Of a stretch of 64,000 bases of DNA, positions 1 through 7,300 are shown one piece after another (position 1 is the stretch's first letter; the number at the start of each line of letters is the position of its first letter). A program made the position numbers and the translations under genes. Under the pieces are notes generated by a model. It was not told the origin of the DNA, did no database searches, and worked only from the letters and a program-made list of their open reading frames with translations. The DNA comes from Jatrophihabitans sp964252635 (GTDB lineage: Bacteria; Actinomycetota; Actinomycetes; Mycobacteriales; Jatrophihabitantaceae). The stretch lies in contig NZ_CAXUNP010000018.1 in the NCBI RefSeq assembly GCF_964252635.1, positions 1-64,000 of the forward strand. The letters run 5' to 3'.

Positions 1-112
1 CGGTCACTGGGGCTGAGCCGCAGCGGACGGGCGCAGGAGCGTCGCACATCAGGTCAGACACTGCCGGGGACAGAACCTCGCAGCGTTCGACCCGGTTCGG
101 ACCGCGCGGTGC

Positions 113-541
113 TCAGGTGGTCGGTGAGGTGGACGTGACGGCTTCCTCGTGGCGGACGGTGTCGCGCCACACCGTGGCCTCCTGCACCGTGACCACGTCG
201 ACCGTCACCCGTTCGTAGACGTTCCGGTGCATCACGACCTCCGGAGCCTCCTCGCGGAGCAGCAGCACCAGTGGTTCTGCAGCGGGGGTGACGGGGTGCT
301 GCACCGCCGGCCCGTCCAGAACGGTGCCTCGGTAGGACTCGCCGACGGTGCCGGGGGCCGCGTCACGGACCTCGATCACCAGTTCTTCCCGCCGTACCTC
401 GACGTCGATGGTCCGCATCTCGGACACGACGCGCCGACGCACGCGCACGTGCCCCGACTCCACCCACTTGGTGGTGGTCAGCAGCTGCTCGGCCGAGAGC
501 AGCACGGACGGATCGCTCTCCGAATCTCTCGGATCGGTCAT
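113..541 (-). CDS. DUF2382 (YsnF/AvaK-type) domain protein
   Basis: A 142-residue protein made mostly of one DUF2382 domain, with alternating charged beta-strand segments such as RVRRRVVSE, VEVRREELVIEV and PLVLLLREEAPEVV. The family occurs in stress-linked genes of actinobacteria and cyanobacteria; its biochemical role is not established. The ATG at 541 is preferred over upstream in-frame codons because GGAG sits at 551-554, nine bases away. It has no signal peptide or membrane segment, so it is probably cytoplasmic. It is divergent from the sigma factor gene at 718, so the two may share a control region. The family call is firm; the function is unknown. Confidence 0.8.
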   Translation of the reverse strand: MTDPRDSESDPSVLLSAEQLLTTTKWVESGHVRVRRRVVSEMRTIDVEVRREELVIEVRDAAPGTVGESYRGTVLDGPAVQHPVTPAAEPLVLLLREEAPEVVMHRNVYERVTVDVVTVQEATVWRDTVRHEEAVTSTSPTT

Positions 542-717
542 GGTTGGAGTCTCCTGATGTCGGCAGCAATGCAAGGCGTGGACGTCGTCCCGCCGACCGG
601 GGTTAGGGACGGTGACTGAGGTTAGACACGGCCCGGGAGCAAACCTCGCAGCCCGTTTTTTAGGCGCTACAGGCTGTGCGAGGCTGTTCGTGGCGACCAG
701 CGCCGCGGGGGACACGT

Positions 718-1296
718 ATGACGGAGTCGGTCGACGACGCCTTCCTGGTGGCGAAAGCCCAGGAGGGTTATCTCGACGCGTTCGAGACGTTGAGCGAACG
801 CCACGGTCCGATGGTCTACCGGGTCGCGTTGCGCATGCTCGGCAATCATCACGACGCCCAAGACCTCGCGCAGGACACGATGCTCGCCGCATGGCGCAGC
901 CTGGACCGTTTCCGCGGCGACTCGTTGTTCTCCACCTGGCTGTACCGCATCGTGACCCGTCAGGCCCTGAACCGGCTCACCCGGGGGCGGGTCCATCAAT
1001 CCCTGGATCTGCTGAACGAGATCCCGACCAGCGAGGTGGCGGGAGACCCCCAGCTATCGGCCGAACGGCAGGCGACGGTCGACGCGGTGGGTGCCGCGGT
1101 GAGCACGCTGCCGCTACCCCAGCGCGTCGTCGTCGTCCTGCATCACTTCGAGGGCCTGTCGTACGCGGACGTGGCCGAGGTGACGCACAGCAGCGTGGCC
1201 TCCGTCCGCAGCCATCTCTTCCGGGGGCGGCGCACACTGGGCCTGTTGCTGGCCAGGGAAGCACTCGGAACCACCGAGGAGGAGGCGGACACATGA
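718..1296 (+). CDS. sigma-70 family (ECF-type) RNA polymerase sigma factor
   Basis: This 192-residue protein has the two-domain ECF layout. Region 2 (about residues 10-80) includes VYRVALRMLGNHHDAQDLAQ and a DRFRGDSLFSTWLYRI segment. Region 4 (about 125-180) contains LPLPQRVVVVLHHFEGLSYA followed by a helix-turn-helix. It would direct RNA polymerase to a specific promoter set. The ATG at 718 is preceded by GGGGGA (707-712). Its stop overlaps the next start in an ATGA, so it is translationally coupled to a protein carrying an anti-sigma-like zinc motif, the probable regulator. The subfamily and target regulon cannot be assigned from sequence alone. Confidence 0.88.
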   Translation: MTESVDDAFLVAKAQEGYLDAFETLSERHGPMVYRVALRMLGNHHDAQDLAQDTMLAAWRSLDRFRGDSLFSTWLYRIVTRQALNRLTRGRVHQSLDLLNEIPTSEVAGDPQLSAERQATVDAVGAAVSTLPLPQRVVVVLHHFEGLSYADVAEVTHSSVASVRSHLFRGRRTLGLLLAREALGTTEEEADT

Positions 1297-1973
1297 GCAA
1301 CGACCGCGCCCATCCGGCGGAGAGTTCGGACGCATCCTCACGTGGTCGCGAGCGCGCGCCCTCGGACGACGGGGGCCAGAGGCTGGCGTGCGGCGCCGGC
1401 GTCGACGACCTGCTCGAACAAGTCGCCGAGGGACAAGCACACCGGCGCAGCGAGCACCAGAACGCCTGCGCTCAGTGCGAGGCCGCGCTCACCGAGTTCG
1501 TTGCCCTGTGGGCGCCGGTGAGCACGGCGGTGTCGGCACCGGTCGCGTTGCCCGCCGGCTTCACGGCCTCGGTCATGTCGCAGGTGAGGCGCCTGGCCCA
1601 GGACGTCTGGTACACCCTCGAGCTGACCGAGGGCGGAAGCATCGCCATCGCAGCCCGGGTCGTGGCGACCCTGGCCCGTGACGCGGCCCGTTCCGTCCCC
1701 GGCGTCCGGGTCGCCCTGGGCCGGAGCACCGCCGCCAAAGCGGCCCAATTGGTCGAGCGGGCCACCCTCGGCCATCGGCACCCGCACGCCGCGGTCGGCG
1801 TGCTGGGGCGCACCGCGGTCGTCGACCTGGCACTGGCCACCCGTTACGGCCAACCGGTTCAGGACGTCGCGCGCGCCGTCCAGCAGCGCGTGACCGATGA
1901 GCTACGGAAAGGTATCGGGCTGCGCAACGTGACCGTGAACGTCACCGTTGACGACATCCTCGGCCCTGGCTGA
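1293..1973 (+). CDS. Zinc-motif (ZAS-like) / Asp23-Gls24 fusion protein, probable anti-sigma partner
   Basis: A 226-residue protein with two parts. Residues ~30-70 carry C33 and then H55-x3-C59-x2-C62, the HxxxCxxC pattern of zinc-binding anti-sigma factors. Residues ~105-225 match the Asp23/Gls24 envelope-stress fold (GGSIAIAARVVATLARDAA, then a TVNVTVDDI end). No membrane segment is visible. It overlaps the upstream sigma gene by 4 bases, the usual arrangement for a cognate regulator. I infer that the N-terminal zinc motif holds the sigma factor while the Asp23 part senses or docks to the envelope. Binding to this sigma factor is not shown by sequence. Confidence 0.75.
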   Translation: MSNDRAHPAESSDASSRGRERAPSDDGGQRLACGAGVDDLLEQVAEGQAHRRSEHQNACAQCEAALTEFVALWAPVSTAVSAPVALPAGFTASVMSQVRRLAQDVWYTLELTEGGSIAIAARVVATLARDAARSVPGVRVALGRSTAAKAAQLVERATLGHRHPHAAVGVLGRTAVVDLALATRYGQPVQDVARAVQQRVTDELRKGIGLRNVTVNVTVDDILGPG

Positions 1974-2002
1974 CGACAACGCGCCGACCGCGGTGCACCC
2001 GC

Positions 2003-2662
2003 TCAGGCGGCGCGGGTCGAGGCGTGCCGGGCGGCCAGCGCGGTGCCGTGCTCGCGCGCGGTGCGCTCGGCCTCCGTGCGCAGTTGTGCGGCCAGCTCGG
2101 TGAACTCGTCCAGCGCCGGGTTGACGCCGACCAGGGTGAAGTCGGCTTCGGTGACCGTCAGGTCGAGGCCCCAGACGTCGGCGAGGATGCGGCGGATCCA
2201 CGGCGTCGCGTGGTCCCAGCCCTCCCGCGGCGTCCCGGCGCCGTAGTTGCCGCCTCGCACCGTGACCAGTTCGGCCGGCTTGCCCTGCAACAGGGTGGTG
2301 CCCGGTCCCATCCGCGGGTCGGTGATGACCAGGTCGACGAAGGCCTTGAAGAACTGTGAGACGCCGAAGTTGTAGAGCGGCACCGCGAACAGCAGCGCGT
2401 CGGCATCAACGAGCTCGTCGACGAGCTGCGCGGCCAGTGCCTGCGCGGCCCGCTGCTCGTCGCTGCGGTCCTCGGGGGAGAGGAAACCGGCGGTCACGGC
2501 GGCACCCCAGTAGGTGGCCGGCACCGGGTCGGTACCGACATGCCGGCGCACGATGCGGTCGTCCGGCAGCTGCGAGGTCCATTCCCCCTCGACGAGGTCG
2601 GCGATGGCTCGGCTGTGGGATCCGTCGACGCGGAAGCTGGCGTCGAGTCGGTACAAGGTCAT
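2003..2662 (-). CDS. FMN-dependent NAD(P)H azoreductase / quinone reductase (AzoR/AcpD family)
   Basis: A 219-residue flavodoxin-like protein. It opens with a strand and a Ser-rich phosphate loop (LDASFRVDGSHSRAIAD), has the family core DADALLFAVPLYNFGVSQF near residue 90, and carries the flavin-site segment VTVRGGNYG near 140. AzoR-type enzymes reduce azo compounds and quinones by two-electron transfer from NAD(P)H and protect against electrophile stress. The start at 2662 has AGGAG five bases upstream (2668-2672). It is divergent from the HxlR-type regulator at 2734 with a palindrome between them, an arrangement like the Bacillus yodB/azoR1 circuit. The substrate is not determined. Confidence 0.85.
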   Translation of the reverse strand: MTLYRLDASFRVDGSHSRAIADLVEGEWTSQLPDDRIVRRHVGTDPVPATYWGAAVTAGFLSPEDRSDEQRAAQALAAQLVDELVDADALLFAVPLYNFGVSQFFKAFVDLVITDPRMGPGTTLLQGKPAELVTVRGGNYGAGTPREGWDHATPWIRRILADVWGLDLTVTEADFTLVGVNPALDEFTELAAQLRTEAERTAREHGTALAARHASTRAA

Positions 2663-2686
2663 TGTCGCTCCTTTTCACGAGGCAAC

Positions 2687-2702
2687 TACTTATTCAGAAG
2701 TA
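2687..2702. promoter_or_regulatory. Inverted repeat, candidate operator for the HxlR-type regulator
   Basis: TACTT-N6-AAGTA is a perfect 5-bp inverted repeat in the 71-bp space between the divergent azoreductase and HxlR-family genes. It resembles the TACT-N7-AGTA box of Bacillus YodB, here with N8 between the TACT and AGTA cores. It lies upstream of the hxlR -10 box and just upstream of the azoreductase start, so one bound dimer could control both promoters. Binding is inferred. Confidence 0.5.
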
Positions 2703-2721
2703 ACACTGAGAAAGCTAGCAC

Positions 2722-2727
2722 TATGCT
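2722..2727 (+). promoter_or_regulatory. Candidate -10 box of a leaderless promoter for the HxlR-family gene
   Basis: TATGCT lies six bases before the GTG at 2734, so transcription would begin at or next to the start codon. No Shine-Dalgarno sequence precedes this GTG, consistent with a leaderless mRNA. Confidence 0.45.
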
Positions 2728-2733
2728 GGTGGC

Positions 2734-3087
2734 GTGACGACAGGGCCGGCGAGTGACGTGCAACAGCACGAACCCCAGCTCTGCGACGCTGCGCTCAGCC
2801 GGGTCTTCGACATCCTCGGCAAACGGTGGAACGGCATGATCCTGGGCGCCCTGTCCGGCGGCCCCGTGTCGTTCTCGCGGCTGTCGCGCGGCGTCGGCGG
2901 GATCAGTGACTCGATGCTGTCCGACCGTCTCGGGGAGCTGGCCCGCGAGGGCATCGTCGAGCGTGCCGTCGCCGCGGGCCCACCCATCGCGGTCACCTAC
3001 CGGCTGACGCCCGCCGGCGTCGCGCTGATGCCGGCCCTGGACCAACTCACGGTCTGGGCTCGCCAGCACCTGGATGCGCCCAGCTGA
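2734..3087 (+). CDS. HxlR-family winged-helix transcriptional regulator with N-terminal Cys
   Basis: A 117-residue MarR/DUF24-type DNA-binding protein. The HxlR signature FDILGKRWNGMILGAL spans ~24-39, followed by the winged helix (FSRLSRGVGGISDSMLSDRL) and the wing VTYRLTPAG. A single Cys at position 17 lies just before LSRVFDILGKRW, where the redox-sensing Cys6 sits in Bacillus YodB. It is likely a repressor of the divergent azoreductase that responds to thiol-reactive quinones or diamide. The GTG start has no ribosome site but has a -10 box six bases before it. Family certain; the sensing role is inferred from Cys position and context. Confidence 0.88.
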   Translation: MTTGPASDVQQHEPQLCDAALSRVFDILGKRWNGMILGALSGGPVSFSRLSRGVGGISDSMLSDRLGELAREGIVERAVAAGPPIAVTYRLTPAGVALMPALDQLTVWARQHLDAPS

Positions 3088-3093
3088 ACCGGA

Positions 3094-3831
3094 CTACTCG
3101 TCGTCGTCCTCGCCGGAGTCGATGTGCACGACCCCCGCAATGCCGGCCAGCGCGGCGGCCGCCCCGGCCGCACCCGGGCCGCGCAGCACCAGTGACACCG
3201 TGACGAGCCCGTCGGCGGCAGCTGTACCGCCCTCGGCCGGGCCCTCCCGGGCGACCATGGCCATCGAGTTGACCGTCCAGTCGTGGGCCGTGCACGTGGC
3301 GAGCAGGTCGCGCAGGATGCCCCGCCCGTCCTCGTAGGTGATGACGAAGCCGCGCTCGCTGTACCCGTGGGTGGCGATGAGGTGGCTCAACGGGCTGTAA
3401 CCGATGACGATGACGAAGTGCAGCCCGGTCACGACGAGGGCCAGCAGGGGGAGCCCGGCACCAGCCGCCATACCGATCGCCGCGGTCTCCCACACCGACG
3501 CGGCGGTGGTCAGGCCACGGATGGCGCCCCGGCGGGTGATGATCAGGCCAGCGCCCAGGAAGCCGATGCCGGACACGATCTGCGCCGCCACCCGGGACGG
3601 GTCGAGGACCACCCGGCCGTCGGCCAGCACGTCGCCGAAGCCGTACTTGCTGACCAGCAGGATCAGGGCGGACGCGGTGCCCACGATGGCCTGGGTGCGC
3701 AGCCCGGCGCTCTTGCCCCGGAACTGCCGCTCGATGCCGATCACCGAGGACAGCGCGAAGGCCAACAGCAGCTCGCCGACCTGACGCAGGCCCTGACCGT
3801 GGCTCGCCGCGGCGGCCAGGACGTGGGACAT
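3094..3831 (-). CDS. MgtC/SapB family membrane protein
   Basis: A 245-residue membrane protein with the MgtC core: LLLAFALSSVIGIERQFRGK near residue 20, then GLRTQAIVGTASALI, IVSGIGFLGAGLII, and GLTTAASVWETAAIGMAAGAG. Four or five membrane helices fill residues ~15-150. The C-terminal ~80 residues form a soluble ACT-like domain (YSERGFVITYEDGRGILRDL). MgtC proteins help cells cope with low magnesium and acid stress by acting on the F-ATPase; whether this one does so is unknown. The start at 3831 (MSHVLAAAA) was chosen because upstream in-frame residues overlap the neighbouring MFS gene. It ends 6 bp from the convergent HxlR gene. Confidence 0.85.
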   Translation of the reverse strand: MSHVLAAAASHGQGLRQVGELLLAFALSSVIGIERQFRGKSAGLRTQAIVGTASALILLVSKYGFGDVLADGRVVLDPSRVAAQIVSGIGFLGAGLIITRRGAIRGLTTAASVWETAAIGMAAGAGLPLLALVVTGLHFVIVIGYSPLSHLIATHGYSERGFVITYEDGRGILRDLLATCTAHDWTVNSMAMVAREGPAEGGTAAADGLVTVSLVLRGPGAAGAAAALAGIAGVVHIDSGEDDDE

Positions 3832-3877
3832 CACGTCATTATGGCCGCCGCGGCGGGTGGTTCGGTGGTGCAGGTGA

Positions 3878-5314
3878 TCAGTGGGCAGCCTCGCGCGCGT
3901 GCATGGGCAGCCGGAACACCAGCAGGAACCCGAGCGCGACCGGAACCAGGCAGGCCCACGTGGTGACGGCGAGCGCGTGCGTCGGCAGGTGGGCGCCGAA
4001 GGAGGAGAAGAAGATCGTTCCCAGGGCCGCCACACCGAGCGCCGACCCGAGCTGCTGGACGGCCTCGAGCACGCCCGACGCCGACCCGACCTCGTCCATG
4101 GACACGCCGGCCACGATGAACTCGAACAGCTGGCCGACGCTGGCGCCGGCCCCCAGGCCGATGAGGAACAGTCCGGGCGCGAGGTCCGTCGTCGACGCGA
4201 AGTGCATGCCGCTGACGGTGAGGGCCAGGACGGCGATGCCCACCGCCGTGAGGCCGAAGCCGATGTGCAGCAGGTGGCGGCCGAGCCGGGCGACGAGGGC
4301 GGACGAGCCGATCATCCCGACGAACATCCCGATGATCGTGGCCATCAGCGTCAGGCCGGCGTGGACGGGCGTGAAGCCCTCGCCGAGCTGGCCGAACAGC
4401 GAGACGCAGAGGATGAGCCCTGCGAACGCACCGAAGAAGGCCAGCAGGACGAGGATGCCGCTGACGTAGGTGCGGTTGGCGAGCAGGGTCGGCTCGATCA
4501 GCGAGGCGCTGCCGCGGCGGCGCTCCCAGAGGATGAAAACGACGAGCAGCACCGCGCCCGCGCCGATCATGACGAACGTCCAGGCCGGCCAGCCGTCCGG
4601 CTGACCCTGGATCAGCGGGTAGATGAGCGCGGTGAGCGCGGCACCGATGAGCACCATGCCGGTGACGTCCAGGCGCATGCCGGGACGCGAGACGGTGCGC
4701 GGCAGGACCCGCAGGGCACCGACGAACGCGGCCAGGCCGATCGGCACGTTGACGAGAAACACCAGTCGCCAGGCCATACCCCACAGGTCGGCCTCGACGA
4801 GCACGCCCGCGAGGATCGGGGCGGCCAGGCCGGACAGCGCGAGCAGGGGCCCGAACGTCCCGAACACCGTGCCCATCTCGTCGTCGTCGAAGACCTCCTT
4901 CAGCATGCCGATGCCCTGCGGGATCATCAGCGCCCCGAACGCACCCTGCAGCGCGCGGCAGGCCAGCAGGACGCCGGCGGTCGGGGCCGCGGCGCACGCG
5001 GCGGACATGAGGGTGAAGCCGGCCGAGCCGATGAGGAACAGGCGCCGGCGGCCGAACATGTCGCCGAGCCGGGCGCCGGTGATGAGGAAGACGGCGAACG
5101 CCAGGGTGTAGCCGGCGCTGAGCCACTGCAGCGTCGAGGTGCTGCCGCCGAGCGCCGAACGGATCGACGGGCCTGCGACATTGACGATGGTGGCGTCCAT
5201 CAGGTCCATCATGTTGGCGACGACGACGACGGCGAAGACCAGCCAGCGCACCGGGTTGCGGGTCCGGTCGCTGGTCGCGATGCGGGGTGGCGGTTCGAGA
5301 ACGGCGGTGGTCAT
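3878..5314 (-). CDS. MFS drug exporter, DHA2 (EmrB/QacA) family
   Basis: A 478-residue protein with about 14 membrane helices, the DHA2 layout. The first helix region has MMDLMDATIVNVAGPSIRSA (motif D1-like), followed by GARLGDMFGRRRLFLIGSAG (motif A). Members export hydrophobic drugs and dyes by proton antiport. The ATG at 5314 is preceded by a strong GGAGG five bases away, so the extended reading frame upstream is not used. No TetR or MarR gene is adjacent, but the upstream region (5385-5487) carries a 10-bp-periodic repeat array that looks like a multi-site operator. The substrate is unknown. Confidence 0.9.
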   Translation of the reverse strand: MTTAVLEPPPRIATSDRTRNPVRWLVFAVVVVANMMDLMDATIVNVAGPSIRSALGGSTSTLQWLSAGYTLAFAVFLITGARLGDMFGRRRLFLIGSAGFTLMSAACAAAPTAGVLLACRALQGAFGALMIPQGIGMLKEVFDDDEMGTVFGTFGPLLALSGLAAPILAGVLVEADLWGMAWRLVFLVNVPIGLAAFVGALRVLPRTVSRPGMRLDVTGMVLIGAALTALIYPLIQGQPDGWPAWTFVMIGAGAVLLVVFILWERRRGSASLIEPTLLANRTYVSGILVLLAFFGAFAGLILCVSLFGQLGEGFTPVHAGLTLMATIIGMFVGMIGSSALVARLGRHLLHIGFGLTAVGIAVLALTVSGMHFASTTDLAPGLFLIGLGAGASVGQLFEFIVAGVSMDEVGSASGVLEAVQQLGSALGVAALGTIFFSSFGAHLPTHALAVTTWACLVPVALGFLLVFRLPMHAREAAH

Positions 5315-5384
5315 GACTGCCTCCGGTGGGATCAGGTGGGGACCGCGGGTGGGCCCTTCGTCTGACCCCGACTGTGGCGGGGGG

Positions 5385-5487
5385 TGCTGGCAGCGTGCGT
5401 ACACGGCACTGGCAGGTGCTGGCAGGTGCTGGCAGGTGCTGACAGCGTGCTGGCAGCTACTGGTACCTACTGGTACCTGCCTGACAG
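5385..5487. repeat. Decamer direct-repeat array upstream of the MFS gene
   Basis: TGCTGGCAGG is repeated three times in perfect 10-bp register (5407-5436 region), followed by TGCTGACAGCG, TGCTGGCAGC, two copies of TACTGGTACC and TGCCTGACAG; a further TGCTGGCAG lies at 5385. The period matches one DNA helical turn. The array lies 70-175 bp upstream of the MFS start. Read as protein it is low-complexity and not a gene. A cooperatively bound operator is the simplest reading. Confidence 0.7.
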
Positions 5488-5635
5488 ATAGCCGCGGTGT
5501 GAGTCTTGCGTTAGACCGATGTGATGTGTTTGTCTATGTCCGGTTAATCAGTAGCCGCCGTCGGTGACGAATCCCGTGAGGCTGGCCATGCCGCAAAGCC
5601 GGTGGTTCATCGCGCGATTCACCCGACCCCACACG
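5488..5635. other. Non-coding stretch between decamer array and hairpin
   Basis: This part of the 360-bp space between the MFS and STAS-side genes holds a relatively AT-rich segment (about 5495-5555, with TTAGACC, GTGTTTGTC and GGTTAATCAG), unusual for this genome. It may contain the MFS promoter on the minus strand, but I cannot place convincing -35 and -10 boxes. No gene is seen. Confidence 0.4.
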
Positions 5636-5686
5636 GGCGGGGGTGAACGATGCCGGCCGCGGGGGACGGGGTCGTTCACCCCCGCC
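5636..5686. terminator. Perfect 15-bp hairpin, probable terminator of the STAS-side minus transcript
   Basis: GGCGGGGGTGAACGA (5636-5650) pairs perfectly with 5672-5686 around a 21-base loop. There is no T-run on either side, so it would be an actinobacterial I-shaped terminator or an mRNA-stabilising hairpin. It overlaps the stop of the small frame ending at 5676. Confidence 0.55.
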
Positions 5687-5855
5687 AGCCTCTCGTTGCG
5701 AGTCTCCAGGTACCGGACGGCCCGGTCTCGGTGATGGTGACGCCGGCCAGGGCGGCCGCGAGAGGTCCCGAGAGGACCTGCAGCGTCTGGGTGTCGTAGC
5801 GGTGAACAGCTACGGCCCGTAATCGGGACACGGCCTCGGGAACCTGACCCAGCAT
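5676..5855 (-). CDS. Possible small hypothetical protein (59 aa)
   Basis: An ATG-initiated frame directly after the STAS gene reads as a fairly protein-like sequence (AVHRYDTQTLQVLSGPLAAA, then VTITETGPSGTWRL). No ribosome site precedes the ATG, it uses a rare TTA codon, and I recognise no family. It may be a small downstream gene, or the remnant of a longer C-terminus now out of frame with the STAS gene ending at 5872. It stops inside the terminator-like hairpin. Weakly supported. Confidence 0.25.
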   Translation of the reverse strand: MLGQVPEAVSRLRAVAVHRYDTQTLQVLSGPLAAALAGVTITETGPSGTWRLATRGWRG

Positions 5856-5871
5856 CCGGGTCAGCGCTGAA

Positions 5872-6324
5872 TCACGAGATCTGTCGAACAGTCGCCGGCC
5901 CGTGCACGACCTCGCCGAGCCGGGACACCGACAGGACGTCATCGAGCGGCAGCAGCTCGTCGAGACCGGTGATGGCCAGCAACTGCCGGGTCTTCGGGCG
6001 CAGACCGACGAGCACGAGCGGAACCCGACGAACCCCGAGTTGATCGTGGATCTCGACGACGGCACGCAGGCCTGCAGCGTCGCAGAACGAGAGGCGGGAC
6101 AGGTCGAGGCGGACCGAACCGACGCCCGACGGCAGCGCCCGGGTCACAACGGTCGGAAGCAGCGGCGCGCTCATGGCGTCCATCTCGCCGCACACCTGCA
6201 GGGTCGCCTGGCGGTTGTGGTCGATCACCTGCGTCACCTCGAGCCCGTGACGCCGGTGCACAGTGATCGACGGGGCGGCGCGGGAGGTAGTCGACCGGAT
6301 GCGACGCGGTGGGGGAGTGTTCAC
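5872..6324 (-). CDS. STAS domain protein (anti-sigma factor antagonist family)
   Basis: A 150-residue protein with one STAS domain in residues ~30-140: a beta strand (QATLQVCGEMDAMSAPLL), then SVRLDLSRLSFCDAAGLRAV and VPLVLVGLRPKTRQLLAITG. STAS antagonists free sigma factors by capturing a kinase-type anti-sigma factor, controlled by phosphorylation of a Ser in a DSSG loop. Here the loop reads CDAAG, so the usual phospho-acceptor is absent. The start is a GTG with GGAG about 10 bases upstream. The GAF-ANTAR gene lies 142 bp upstream on the same strand and may share its transcript. No anti-sigma kinase is in the window. Confidence 0.82.
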   Translation of the reverse strand: MNTPPPRRIRSTTSRAAPSITVHRRHGLEVTQVIDHNRQATLQVCGEMDAMSAPLLPTVVTRALPSGVGSVRLDLSRLSFCDAAGLRAVVEIHDQLGVRRVPLVLVGLRPKTRQLLAITGLDELLPLDDVLSVSRLGEVVHGPATVRQIS

Positions 6325-6372
6325 AGCGGCAGTTCTCCAAGCAGCAGCCTCGAGGCATGCCAGAGCTTGGGG

Positions 6373-6389
6373 CCGTTCCTGTTGAACGG
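6373..6389 (-). promoter_or_regulatory. Small perfect hairpin between the ANTAR and STAS genes
   Basis: CCGTTC-N5-GAACGG lies in the 142-bp space between the GAF-ANTAR gene and the STAS gene. ANTAR proteins bind paired hexaloop hairpins; this has a five-base loop and no matching partner, so it does not fit that target as written. It may be a weak attenuator or a chance structure. Confidence 0.3.
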
Positions 6390-6466
6390 GACGGGTTACG
6401 GCGTGCGGCCGAACCGGACGAGGATCACGCTACCTGCTCCATTTCGGCGGTCGTGGGTGCCCCGGG

Positions 6467-7177
6467 TCAGTGCAGTCGGCGCGCGTCGATGAGCAACTGG
6501 CGGGCGAAGTCGTCGACGGTGACGCCGGCCTCGCGTGCCTGGTCACGGACCCGGCTCAGCGCCTCCGAGGCGTCGATCCCGAACCGTTCGCGGGTCATGC
6601 CGATCGCCACCCAGACGACCGAGCGTCGCTCGACGTCCGGGTTCGCGATGCTCGCGTAGAAGTCCTCACGGAGACAGGTGGTCACCAGTGCGCTCACGGT
6701 GTCGACCGCGTGGGTGCCCAGCCCGGCAGCGCCGTCGTCGTGCGTCAGATACACATCGAGCGCACCTGTGACCCCGTCGAGCAGGATGGGCTCGGACAGC
6801 GCCGACCGGTAGGGGGTGTCGGTGCGCCACCGCTCGGCGAGGCCGGGCCAGCGCCGCCGGAGCACCGAGGCGGGGGCGTCCACCCGCGACCTGGTCATGA
6901 TCGACTCGATGCACGGCCCGACGCCCTCGGTGAACTGCACGCTCTCGGCGAGTGCCGCGGTGGCGTCGCTGGCGCCGAACGGCACCCGCACCTCCGACAC
7001 CTGCACGCTGATGCTCGCCCCCGCGGCGCCCAGAGCACGGGCCGCGGCGGCCGCGATGCGACCCACCCGGTAGGGGTCGTCCTGCGGGTCGGGTGCACCG
7101 CTGAGTTCGTGGCGGAACAGGTCTTCGGCAGCCATGGCTCTCCAGGACGGGGCGCGGCTGTTCCGCTCATCGGTCAT
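6467..7177 (-). CDS. GAF-ANTAR domain RNA-binding regulator
   Basis: A 236-residue protein. The N-terminal ~160 residues resemble a GAF sensor (SVQFTEGVGPCIESIMTRSR, later LLDGVTGALDVYLTHDDGAA). The C-terminal ~55 residues are an ANTAR domain (VVWVAIGMTRERFGIDASEA). ANTAR domains bind paired hexaloop hairpins in nascent RNA and prevent termination. The ligand of the GAF part is unknown. The ATG at 7177 has a poor ribosome site; an internal ATG at 7135 (MAAEDLF) has GGAG four bases upstream and is a credible alternative start. The STAS gene follows on the same strand. Confidence 0.85.
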   Translation of the reverse strand: MTDERNSRAPSWRAMAAEDLFRHELSGAPDPQDDPYRVGRIAAAAARALGAAGASISVQVSEVRVPFGASDATAALAESVQFTEGVGPCIESIMTRSRVDAPASVLRRRWPGLAERWRTDTPYRSALSEPILLDGVTGALDVYLTHDDGAAGLGTHAVDTVSALVTTCLREDFYASIANPDVERRSVVWVAIGMTRERFGIDASEALSRVRDQAREAGVTVDDFARQLLIDARRLH

Positions 7178-7300
7178 TACCCCGCACGGCCGCCGGGCAA
7201 GCGTAGGACGTGCACCCCGGGCCGATCGTTTGTCGGGGCGGGGGTGCGGGTACCCGGCTGCCGACGCTGAACAGCAGCGCTTACCGGACGAGGAGTGCCT

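Noticed and set aside
74..652. Direct repeat AACCTCGCAGC at 74-84 and 642-652 flanking the DUF2382 gene, as a possible attachment site or insertion scar
   Set aside because: Eleven bases at this distance is not improbable in GC-rich DNA, and there is no integrase or composition change.
5139..5567. Plus-strand protein containing repeats of the decamer array
   Set aside because: The frame is antisense to the MFS gene at one end and low-complexity at the other; no ribosome site or family.
6373..6389. ANTAR target RNA between the GAF-ANTAR and STAS genes
   Set aside because: Only one good hairpin is present and its loop is five bases, not the paired hexaloops that ANTAR domains bind.
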